The notes under the pieces: model-generated
Database searches by the model: none
The model's input: only the letters and a program-made list of their open reading frames with translations
Told to the model about the DNA's origin: nothing
Origin: Campylobacterales bacterium
GTDB taxonomy: Bacteria; Campylobacterota; Campylobacteria; Campylobacterales; QNZT01
Direction: 5' to 3'
DNA: 6,546 nt
Assembly (NCBI GenBank): GCA_027056215.1
Contig: JALULO010000240.1
Location: 1-6,546, forward strand
Made by a program: the position numbers and the translations under genes
Part shown: one piece after another, positions 1 through 4,888 of the stretch
Layout: each line of letters opens with the position of its first letter
Numbering within the stretch: position 1 is the stretch's first letter

Positions 1-203
1 TCATAGATGGTGAGCGCAAAACTTTTTGTTCCTTTGGGTGCTTGACTCCAATGTAACTCGGGAGATTTGTTTTCGCCACTGCATCCAAAAGCATTAAACT
101 CTTGTGTTTTGGTGAGCTGCCCTTTGAGATCATCACTTTGTAACGTGAAATTTCCCGCCATTATGGTGCTGGTTATGCATAGTGAAAGTAGAACTGTTCT
201 CAT
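1..203 (-). CDS. YbhB/YbcL-family (PEBP-like) secreted protein, 5' part only
   Basis: The first 67 codons of a gene that runs off the left edge of the window. The translation starts MRTVLLSLCITSTIMAG, a short signal peptide (one Arg, then a hydrophobic stretch), so the product is probably periplasmic. The mature part carries FGCSGENKSPELHW and then APKGTKSFALTIYD. This is the ligand-binding N-terminal region of the bacterial Raf-kinase-inhibitor-like/PEBP family (E. coli YbhB and YbcL), where the expected continuation is a DPDAP motif. The physiological ligand of these bacterial proteins is not settled. The ATG at 203 is chosen because AAAGGAT lies 5-6 nt upstream and a TGCTAAAAT promoter box sits about 25 nt upstream. 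It has its own promoter, so it need not be co-transcribed with the AraC regulator whose stop is 70 nt upstream. The missing part lies beyond position 1; its integrity cannot be judged. Confidence 0.88.
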   Translation of the reverse strand, partial: MRTVLLSLCITSTIMAGNFTLQSDDLKGQLTKTQEFNAFGCSGENKSPELHWSQAPKGTKSFALTIY

Positions 204-226
204 CTTGTATCCTTTGTGTTTGGAGT

Positions 227-235
227 ATTTTAGCA
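227..235 (-). promoter_or_regulatory. Extended -10 promoter box for the PEBP-like gene
   Basis: On the minus strand the sequence reads TGCTAAAAT, an extended -10 element (TG-N-TAAAAT), 23 nt before the ATG at 203. No good -35 hexamer is seen, which is normal for Campylobacterota sigma-70 promoters. The same TGCTAAAAT box occurs in front of the rhuM-fic gene, which supports it as a genuine signal in this genome. Confidence 0.55.
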
Positions 236-273
236 CGAAAAGCAGCTATAGCCTATAAGAAAAGATACAAACT

Positions 274-1128
274 TTATCGGTTTTGTTCGCGATAAACTTT
301 GGGCGATATCCCATATGCTTTTTTAAACTGCACGCCAAACCAAGAGACGGTACTGTAGCCACAACTTGTTGCGATAGAGCTGATACTCTCATCACTACTT
401 TTGAGTAGCAAGGCTGCTTGTTCGAGTCGTTTTGTGTCTAACCATGCTTTGGGGTGTAGTCCAGATGCGTTTTTAATACTGCTTCTTAGTTCATATTTGC
501 TGATTCTTGCTATCTTGCACATATCGTCTACGGACGTTATCATGTCGAGATTGGATTCTAGTATATGTAAAATCCTATGCTTTGATGAACGTGTGATGGC
601 TTGTAACCACTTGTAAAATAGGGGTTTATCTTTGGTTAAGAGGTGTAGAAATATCTCTTGTGTTTTGAGTTTAATGATCTCATTTTGCTGTTGTAAATTT
701 TGATGAATATAGAGTTTGTATGAGGAGATGAGAGGTTGTAGTAGCGAACCTGATGAAAAATAGATCATATCTTTGCTCGTTTTACTCTCTGGCTGGATAT
801 GGTGTTTTTTCATAAAATCCATGATGAAATCATCTTCAAAGTAGATAAGGACTGCTTCATAGATGCCTTTATCTCCCGCTATCTCACTCATAAAGTAGTT
901 ACCTTGGGTCAAAAGTATGATGTCGCCTGCTTTGAAACTTTGCTCATCATTTTCTAAGTGAATCGTTTTTGATCCACTGGTGATGAGTATCATGACATGG
1001 GTGGTGTTGCGAACAGCGATACGCTTTTGTTTTGTACTGCTGGTATATGCAAAGGTAAAAATAGAGTCTGCACTGATGACTTTGTCGGGCATATGTTCTA
1101 ATAGGTGGTTGGGTACGATATATGTCAT
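274..1128 (-). CDS. AraC-family transcriptional regulator
   Basis: A 284-aa cytoplasmic DNA-binding regulator of usual AraC/XylS length. Residues about 35-105 form the N-terminal cupin-like sensing domain (HVMILITSGSKTIHL, then SFKAGDIILLTQGNYF). Residues about 182-281 form the double helix-turn-helix: the first around 199-222 (SVDDMCKIARISKYELRSSI), then the linker GLHPKAWLDTKRLEQAALLL, and the second around 248-281 (SISSIATSCGYSTVSWFGVQF, then YGISPKVYR). The second HTH carries the family hallmark GYS...F...FKKAYGISPK.YR. It stands divergent from the methyltransferase at 1232, and AraC-type regulators often control a divergent neighbour, so this is the first target to test; the effector is unknown. 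No ribosome site precedes the ATG at 1128, and a TAAAAT box ends 5 nt before it, so the mRNA may be leaderless. The next Met (codon 13) also lacks a ribosome site. It is not Ada: there is no Cys-based methyl-acceptor domain. Confidence 0.93.
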   Translation of the reverse strand: MTYIVPNHLLEHMPDKVISADSIFTFAYTSSTKQKRIAVRNTTHVMILITSGSKTIHLENDEQSFKAGDIILLTQGNYFMSEIAGDKGIYEAVLIYFEDDFIMDFMKKHHIQPESKTSKDMIYFSSGSLLQPLISSYKLYIHQNLQQQNEIIKLKTQEIFLHLLTKDKPLFYKWLQAITRSSKHRILHILESNLDMITSVDDMCKIARISKYELRSSIKNASGLHPKAWLDTKRLEQAALLLKSSDESISSIATSCGYSTVSWFGVQFKKAYGISPKVYREQNR

Positions 1129-1133
1129 AGGGT

Positions 1134-1163
1134 ATTTTAGCTTGAAACACGTTATAAAACCAA
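1134..1163 (-). promoter_or_regulatory. Putative promoter of the AraC-family gene, adjoining the start codon
   Basis: Minus-strand TAAAAT (1139-1134) preceded by TTGGTT (1163-1158) with an 18-nt spacer. The -10 box ends 5 nt before the ATG at 1128, so transcription would start at or next to the A of the start codon. Spacing matches the rhuM-fic promoter (18 nt). The -35 match is partial. Confidence 0.45.
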
Positions 1164-1202
1164 TAGTATCTAAATGATTTCTTATACATCAAGGCGCTTA
1201 TT

Positions 1203-1222
1203 TTTACTATCATGATAATAAA
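1203..1222. promoter_or_regulatory. Near-perfect 20-bp inverted repeat, candidate operator
   Basis: TTTACTATCATGATAATAAA reads as two 10-bp arms with 9 of 10 positions symmetric; the central 10 bp (1208-1217) are a perfect palindrome. It lies in the 103-bp divergent region between the AraC gene and the methyltransferase and its right arm overlaps the AAAGGAT ribosome site (1220-1226) of the methyltransferase. A bound protein here would block transcription or translation start. AraC proteins usually bind direct repeats, so another regulator, or no function at all, is possible. Confidence 0.35.
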
Positions 1223-1231
1223 GGATTTGTC

Positions 1232-2011
1232 ATGAAAGAGCAAAACTGGGATGCTAAGGAGTATGCAAAATACTCTAGAGGGCAAGAGAAGTGGGCAAAA
1301 GGGTTGATAGCGAAACTTGCTATAAAAGGGAATGAAAACATCTTAGATTTAGGATGTGGTGATGGGAAAATCACGGCACTTTTGGCAACGCTAACTAGTG
1401 GTGACGTGGTTGGGGTGGATAAGAGTGAAGCGATGGTGGATTTAGCCAAAAAGCAGTATCCCAACATTATCTTTGAGGTGATGGATGCAAGAGCGCTAAC
1501 ATTACACGAAAGATTTGATGTGGTTTTTTCAAACGCTGTTTTGCATTGGGTGTTTGAACATAATCTAGTATTGGATGGTCTCTACCAAGCTTTAAAACCT
1601 AATGGAAAAATCTTACTTCAATTTGGAGGTCATGGCAATGCAAAAATTATCTTAGCGGTCATGCACAAGTTCATCACAAAAAGTGCGTATAAACACTATT
1701 TTACAGATTTTCAATTTTCCTATTATTTTCCTAATCCAAAGGCGTATAAAGTGCTTTTAAAAGAGTCAGGATTTTGTCAGTTTAGTGCTAAATTAATTGA
1801 TAAAGATATGGTACATGATAGTATGGATAGTTTTAAAGGCTGGATTCGAACTACTTGGTTTCCTTATACGCAAACGCTCCCTATGGAGATGAGAGAGCAG
1901 TTTATAGATGAATTTTCAAAGCAGTATATATTGGCTGTGCCTTTAGATGAAAAGGGTAAGATTCATGTGGATATGGTTCGGTTGGAAGTTGAAGCAAAGA
2001 AATCTATCTAG
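1232..2011 (+). CDS. Class I SAM-dependent methyltransferase (Tam/BioC-like)
   Basis: A 259-aa cytosolic methyltransferase transferring a methyl group from S-adenosylmethionine. Rossmann-fold motifs are clear: motif I ILDLGCGDG (residues 37-45), the ribose-binding acidic residue in GVDKSEAM (Asp63), the motif around FDVVFSNAVLHWV (95-107), and LKPNGKILLQF (121-131). Order and spacing resemble trans-aconitate 2-methyltransferase (Tam) and malonyl-ACP methyltransferase BioC; the C-terminal third (ESGF through GWIRTTWFPYTQTLP) also fits the Tam-like group. There are no biotin genes nearby, so BioC is not supported by context and the substrate cannot be named. The ATG at 1232 has AAAGGAT 5 nt upstream. 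A possible -10 TATACA lies near 1182-1187. Its stop codon (TAG, 2009-2011) overlaps the convergent MGMT-like gene by 8 nt, and no terminator is visible between them. Confidence 0.88.
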   Translation: MKEQNWDAKEYAKYSRGQEKWAKGLIAKLAIKGNENILDLGCGDGKITALLATLTSGDVVGVDKSEAMVDLAKKQYPNIIFEVMDARALTLHERFDVVFSNAVLHWVFEHNLVLDGLYQALKPNGKILLQFGGHGNAKIILAVMHKFITKSAYKHYFTDFQFSYYFPNPKAYKVLLKESGFCQFSAKLIDKDMVHDSMDSFKGWIRTTWFPYTQTLPMEMREQFIDEFSKQYILAVPLDEKGKIHVDMVRLEVEAKKSI

Positions 2012-2447
2012 CTACCACCCAATAAACATGTTTTTTCCCTCTCTTCACAAATGAACACCCCTCAGCTTCGAGCAGTGCCATCTGTTCGTCAGGTGCGTTA
2101 GGATATTTAGGTTTTAATTCATTTTTGGAACCCAAGGTTCTCCACCATGGTGTGGTGTCATCTTCATCCTCTTCGATGGCATGCGCCACGATATTCATAA
2201 GAATTCCCACGGTGTAAGGACAAGCCATATCAACTTTGTGTTTTTTAGCCAAAATATCACACAACTCTACAGTAGAGAGCACTTCGCCTTTGGGTATGGT
2301 TGCCATAATCTCATGTATTTCCAAAGGCGAGGGTAATACCTGCATCCCCTCACCCCATGATTTGACCATGGAGGGTGGAATAGGTTTGATGATGGGATAG
2401 TTTGGATAAGAGTTTCTCATCTGTTCTTGGTAGGTTTTTTTTGACAT
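2004..2447 (-). CDS. MGMT-family (alkyltransferase-like) protein without acceptor Cys
   Basis: A 147-aa protein of the MGMT-fold family that recognises DNA rather than an Ogt enzyme. Residues about 40-132 match the C-terminal DNA-binding half of O6-alkylguanine transferases: PLEIHEIMATIPKGEVLSTVELCDIL (winged-helix start), then TPWWRTL at 99-105 where active enzymes have PCHRV, then LLEAEG (126-130). The acceptor cysteine is replaced by Trp, as in E. coli Atl-type proteins that bind alkylated guanine and signal nucleotide excision repair. That role is known of the ATL family; it is inferred here. Cys63, Cys76 and Cys131 are not at the acceptor position. The N-terminal 40 residues (SPNYP...WGEGMQVLP) are typical of the longer bacterial subfamily. 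Its ATG overlaps the stop of the upstream GyrI-like fragment (TAATG) and is preceded by AGGAG, indicating translational coupling. Ogt lies 250 nt upstream in the same cluster, a coherent repair context. Confidence 0.82.
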   Translation of the reverse strand: MSKKTYQEQMRNSYPNYPIIKPIPPSMVKSWGEGMQVLPSPLEIHEIMATIPKGEVLSTVELCDILAKKHKVDMACPYTVGILMNIVAHAIEEDEDDTTPWWRTLGSKNELKPKYPNAPDEQMALLEAEGCSFVKRGKKHVYWVVAR

Positions 2448-2611
2448 TACTCCACTCCTATATAGATATCAATGCCTTTATCATGATAGCGTTCATACTC
2501 CGCTATAAATGTCTTTTTCAAGTCATCTCTTTCCCAAATCTCCATCCATGTTTGACCAACATTTTCAGGTTTTCCATCAGGCACAGAAAAGACCTCTCTG
2601 TTTTGTTTCAT
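2447..2611 (-). CDS. GyrI-like (AraC effector-binding) domain protein, C-terminal fragment, 54 aa
   Basis: A short intact frame. The translation contains REVFSVPDGKPENVG, then QTWMEIWERDDLKKTF, then EYERYHDKGIDIYIGVE. This matches the C-terminal third of GyrI-like/AraC-effector-binding domains, where a Y.VF stretch is followed by a tryptophan-rich helix (W..IW), an (F/Y)E.Y strand and the closing strand DIYIGV. Full domains are about 150 residues, so roughly 100 N-terminal residues are missing. The upstream sequence in this frame meets a stop after 15 codons and shows no GyrI-like residues. The fragment keeps a good ribosome site (AAAGGA, 6 nt before the ATG at 2611) and its TAA overlaps the ATG of the next gene by 1 nt. 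It may be a decayed gene kept as a translation relay, or a real mini-protein. Confidence 0.62.
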   Translation of the reverse strand: MKQNREVFSVPDGKPENVGQTWMEIWERDDLKKTFIAEYERYHDKGIDIYIGVE

Positions 2612-2656
2612 ATGTTGTCCTTTAGTACAAATTGCTATTTGGTTATTTAAATCTTT

Positions 2657-2707
2657 TTAGGCTAAGAGTTTTTTGACGTGCTCTAACAAAATCTCTATCT
2701 CTTTCTC
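2657..2707 (-). other. Possible out-of-frame C-terminal tail of ogt
   Basis: If the frame of ogt is shifted by one GA unit in the GAGAGA run near 2704-2709, the protein would not stop after LERKR but continue EKEIEILLEHVKKLLA and end at a TAA (2657-2659). The tail has the look of a charged amphipathic helix, while the in-frame continuation is nonsense after a TAG. Known Ogt proteins can end at or soon after LLxLE, so the annotated shorter form should be active. Either a 2-bp slippage event/sequence error or chance coding could explain it. Confidence 0.3.
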
Positions 2708-3201
2708 TCCAACACCAACAGCTTCTTCTTAACAGATAAGCCACCTGCATATCCTACCAAGTCACCATTTGAACCTATGATACGATGACACGGTATCATG
2801 ATAGAGATAGCGTTTGCACCATTGGCAGAGGCTACAGCCCGCACGGCTTTTTCGTTGTTGATGGATTTTGCTAAGTCCAAATAAGAAGAAGTTGTACCAT
2901 AAGGTACCTGTATGAGTTTATTCCAAACAGATTTTTGAAACGCAGTTCCTATCATGAGAAGAGGAGTATTAAAAGTTTTTCGTTCACCTCTAAAATATGC
3001 GTCAAACTCGCTAATGGCTTGTTCGATAACTTCTGATGACTCCTCTATATACTTCGCATTTAATGCTTTTTGTATACGACCGTCAATACTGTTTCTCATC
3101 TTTCGATATCGCCAATCAGCTAAGCAGAGTTTGCCATCGTAAGAGCCTAAAAGTATTTCGCCTACAGGGCTTTTATAGTAGGTAATGCTTATTTTATTCA
3201 T
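2695..3201 (-). CDS. ogt: Methylated-DNA--protein-cysteine S-methyltransferase (Ogt)
   Basis: A suicide repair enzyme that moves the alkyl group from O6-alkylguanine (or O4-alkylthymine) in DNA to its own cysteine. Length is 168 aa against 171 for E. coli Ogt. The N-terminal ribonuclease-H-like domain (1-80) starts YYKSPVGEILLGSYDGKLC and ends with DAYFRGERKTF. The catalytic domain has FQKSVWNKLIQVPYGTTSSY (88-107), the arginine-finger segment AVRAVASANGAN (119-130; Arg121), the active site IPCHR (136-140; acceptor Cys138, His139), and YAGGL...KLLVLE (151-165), where Glu165 matches the Glu of the catalytic relay. All key residues are present, so the enzyme is probably active. It follows the phosphatase gene by 29 nt on the same strand; the ribosome site is weak (AAAAGG, 10 nt from the ATG). 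The C-terminus may be affected by a frameshift just before the stop. Confidence 0.95.
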   Translation of the reverse strand: MNKISITYYKSPVGEILLGSYDGKLCLADWRYRKMRNSIDGRIQKALNAKYIEESSEVIEQAISEFDAYFRGERKTFNTPLLMIGTAFQKSVWNKLIQVPYGTTSSYLDLAKSINNEKAVRAVASANGANAISIMIPCHRIIGSNGDLVGYAGGLSVKKKLLVLERKR

Positions 3202-3230
3202 CTTTAAATTACCTTTTCATGATCTCTTTC

Positions 3231-3653
3231 TCACATATTTATAGTTAAAATCTTCTGCCAGACCTCATTGGGTTCATACTCAGCAGGAGCAATCAGCTCT
3301 CCCTCTTTTTTCCATACAAATTTTTTATATAGATGCATAAAAACAGAAGCTCTGTAGTTCATGATACAATGGATAAAAATCTTCTTATTCTCTTTTTCCA
3401 AACTCTCTAAAAGTTTCAAAAATAGTTTCAGTCTATCCACTTGGGGAGCTTTCCAAGTGATAGGAAGATGGATATAGATCATGCCATTTTTGGAGACTAT
3501 CTTATCCTCTTTTTTTAACGCACCTTTGTTGTGCATGGCTAGGTTTATCACCACTTCAAAACCCTCTTTGGCGATGCGTTCAAACTCCTCTTTTGTGGGT
3601 TGTCCTGCTGTTGAGATTTGGTCGTTTATTTTGATGTAGTTTGATATGTTCAT
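3231..3653 (-). CDS. Protein tyrosine phosphatase-like protein (CX4R P-loop variant)
   Basis: A 140-aa cytosolic protein of the dual-specificity/PTP fold. It begins NYIKINDQISTAGQPTKEEF (residues 5-24), the signature of the small bacterial PTP/DUF442-like group, followed by EVVINLAMH (33-41), where the general-acid loop region ITWKAPQVDRL (65-75) lies, and the P-loop IFIHCIMNYRASVF (92-105). Cys96 would be the nucleophile and Arg101 the phosphate-binding residue. The spacing is C-x4-R rather than the standard C-x5-R, and Asn replaces the usual Gly. From memory, relatives with HCxxNxRxS and a C-terminal EPxxVW (here EYEPNEVW) share this, so it is likely a subfamily trait. Substrate is unknown. 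Its ATG overlaps the stop of the rhuM-fic gene (ATGA), so the two are translationally coupled and likely act together. Confidence 0.83.
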   Translation of the reverse strand: MNISNYIKINDQISTAGQPTKEEFERIAKEGFEVVINLAMHNKGALKKEDKIVSKNGMIYIHLPITWKAPQVDRLKLFLKLLESLEKENKKIFIHCIMNYRASVFMHLYKKFVWKKEGELIAPAEYEPNEVWQKILTINM

Positions 3654-4636
3654 TGTGCTACTTTTTCTTCCGCCAACATATTAAAAATCAAAGCCACAAC
3701 AGTCTCTTTTTGTTGAGGCAAAGACTTAGCTGTCATGAGAGCCAATGCCACAAGAGCATTGTCGTTTATCTTCGCTTCACCATTTTCTCTATATAGCATC
3801 TGATTTTTATGAAGAAACAGTATAAAAAGAAATGCTCCTATACGCTTGTTACCATCTACAAAAGGATGGTCTTTTATGATATAGTAGAGTAAGTTTGCTG
3901 CTTTTTCTTCTACGCTTGGTATGAGATAATCGCCTCCAAAGGTTTGATAGATGTTACCGATGATACCACTAAACTCATCTGCCTTTTCTCTACCGAAAAG
4001 CTCTGTGGCTTCTTCTTTTTTCAGAAGTTCACTCTTTAGTTCTGCTATGGCATCTTTAGCTTCACTATATTCTAATATGAACTTTTGATTTGCTTCATGC
4101 TTGGGTGAAGGAAGATTATCTTCATCGTACCCCTCTAAAAGTGACCAACTACGCCCATACCCCACGATTACATCCAACAAACCTTTAGCTTCATCGCACT
4201 CGAGTGTCTCTTGTTTTATGGTGGTTTGCAGTAGTGCTATAGCTTTATGGAACTCTTTTAGACCTTTTTGTTCTAGGCGTTTTTGATTGAGAGTGTAGCC
4301 TTTTAATAGATGGTCTTTTAGGATTTTTGTTGCCCATTTTCTAAATGTAGTTGCTTTTTTAGAATTAACTCTATAACCCGTGGCAATAATTATGTCTAAA
4401 TTGTAGAAATTCATCTTTCTTGTTTTATCATCTTTTGCAACCTGTTCCAAAATGGAACAGGTTGATTTTTTGTCTAATTCAGCTGTTTTGTATATATTAC
4501 CAATATGTTTTACAATAGCAGGACGTTTTACTTCAAAAACAGAAGCTATCTGTTCTGCACTTAGCCATAAATTTTCATTTTCTAGTGATACTTCTATCGA
4601 AACATCTCCATCCTCATATATAACAATCTCACTCAT
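3650..4636 (-). CDS. RhuM-family / Fic-Doc fusion protein (toxin-type)
   Basis: A 328-aa two-domain protein. The N-terminal RhuM domain (about 1-110) has WLSAEQIASVFEVKR (24-38) and YNLDIIIATGYRVNS (78-92) followed by FRKWA. RhuM was first described in the Salmonella SPI-3 island and its biochemical role is not established. A charged helical linker (about 115-215) follows. The C-terminal Fic/Doc domain (about 220-320) carries the catalytic loop HPFVDGNKR at 257-265, with His257, Asp261, Asn263 and Arg265. The sequence GNKR (Lys in place of Gly in the Fic consensus GNGR) resembles Doc, which phosphorylates EF-Tu; classical Fic enzymes AMPylate targets. Which reaction occurs here is open. The start at 4636 has AGAGGG 5 nt upstream and a good promoter. 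No antitoxin gene of Phd type is adjacent; the downstream neighbour is a phosphatase. A perfect 27-nt hairpin lies inside its coding sequence. Confidence 0.9.
   Translation of the reverse strand: MSEIVIYEDGDVSIEVSLENENLWLSAEQIASVFEVKRPAIVKHIGNIYKTAELDKKSTCSILEQVAKDDKTRKMNFYNLDIIIATGYRVNSKKATTFRKWATKILKDHLLKGYTLNQKRLEQKGLKEFHKAIALLQTTIKQETLECDEAKGLLDVIVGYGRSWSLLEGYDEDNLPSPKHEANQKFILEYSEAKDAIAELKSELLKKEEATELFGREKADEFSGIIGNIYQTFGGDYLIPSVEEKAANLLYYIIKDHPFVDGNKRIGAFLFILFLHKNQMLYRENGEAKINDNALVALALMTAKSLPQQKETVVALIFNMLAEEKVAQ
4438..4464. repeat. Perfect inverted repeat, 12-bp arms with 3-nt loop, inside rhuM-fic
   Basis: The arms are CAACCTGTTCCA (4438-4449) and TGGAACAGGTTG (4453-4464), with loop AAA. 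It overlaps codons 58-67 of the rhuM-fic gene, encoding the STCSILEQV segment of the RhuM domain. On the plus strand the hairpin is followed at once by ATTTTTTG (T6 at 4466-4471), so it has the form of an intrinsic terminator in the antisense direction. On the minus strand it would form a stable mRNA hairpin about 180 nt into the coding sequence. It could also be a DNA-binding site. The function is unproven. Confidence 0.6.
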
Positions 4637-4666
4637 CTTAACCCTCTAACACACTTTATTTGTTAT

Positions 4667-4696
4667 ATTTTAGCATTATATGTAGATATTGTTCAA
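4667..4696 (-). promoter_or_regulatory. Promoter of the rhuM-fic/phosphatase/ogt cluster
   Basis: Minus-strand -35 TTGAAC (4696-4691), an 18-nt spacer, and extended -10 TGCTAAAAT (4675-4667). Transcription would begin near 4660, leaving a leader of about 25 nt with AGAGGG before the ATG at 4636. It is the best promoter in the window and, given gene spacing, could drive the five genes down to 2004. No operator symmetry is seen around it. Confidence 0.6.
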
Positions 4697-4720
4697 AAGT
4701 CTTTCAAATTGACATACTTT

Positions 4721-4882
4721 TTACGCTACACTCTCATAATGTTCCACCACAGGAAAAGGATCATAAAAGTGGTGCAATAGTGCCTTCCACTCTTGATACT
4801 CTTCTGATTCTCTAAATCCTACAGTATGGTCTTCTAAACTCTCCCATTTGACAAGTAAGATGTATTGGTTTTCATGCTCCAT
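4721..4882 (-). pseudogene. Antibiotic biosynthesis monooxygenase (ABM) family, C-terminal half only
   Basis: An intact 53-codon frame that starts MEHENQYILLVKWESLED, goes on to HTVGFRESEEYQEWKALLHH and ends FYDPFPVVEHYESVA. This is recognisable as the second half of a small ABM-family protein (about 95-100 aa), beginning just before the central strand YILLV.WE.LEDHT. The N-terminal half, with the first strand and helices of the ferredoxin-like fold, is missing. In the same frame the codons before MEH are TGA-AAG-GGT, and that TGA is the stop of hipA. The AAAGGG before the ATG is 1 nt away, too close to be a working ribosome site. The piece is therefore best read as a 5'-truncated remnant created when the hipA segment joined here. 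Function of the intact family ranges from quinone oxidation to haem degradation; here none is expected. Confidence 0.72.
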
Positions 4883-4888
4883 ACCCTT

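Noticed and set aside
67..258. Plus-strand open frame of 63 codons.
   Set aside because: It is antisense to the PEBP-like gene and its promoter, with no family resemblance; the minus-strand translation is clearly real.
273..296. Inverted repeat TTTATCG / CGATAAA around the stop of the AraC gene, as a terminator.
   Set aside because: The stem is AT-rich, the loop is 10 nt and no T-run follows in the direction of transcription.
947..1285. Minus-strand frame of 112 codons across the divergent promoter region.
   Set aside because: It overlaps the AraC gene in another frame and the start of the methyltransferase on the opposite strand; its composition (many Tyr, Cys, Gln) is typical of an out-of-frame translation.
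2402..2650. Plus-strand frame of 82 codons.
   Set aside because: It is antisense to the GyrI-like fragment and the start of the MGMT-like gene, both of which have coupled starts and recognisable motifs.
2479..2803. The palindrome TATCATGATA, central in the 1203-1222 repeat, recurs at 2479-2488 and 2794-2803.
   Set aside because: Both further copies sit in coding sequence that explains them (Tyr-His-Asp in the GyrI fragment; Ile-Met-Ile before the Ogt active site), and they lack the outer symmetric bases. Treated as coincidence, although three copies are more than expected.
4571..4588. SLENEN near the N-terminus of the RhuM-Fic protein fits the Fic inhibitory pattern (S/T)xxxE(G/N).
   Set aside because: It falls in the RhuM domain, in a strand that other RhuM proteins also have, not in an inhibitory helix next to the Fic core. 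Probably a chance match.
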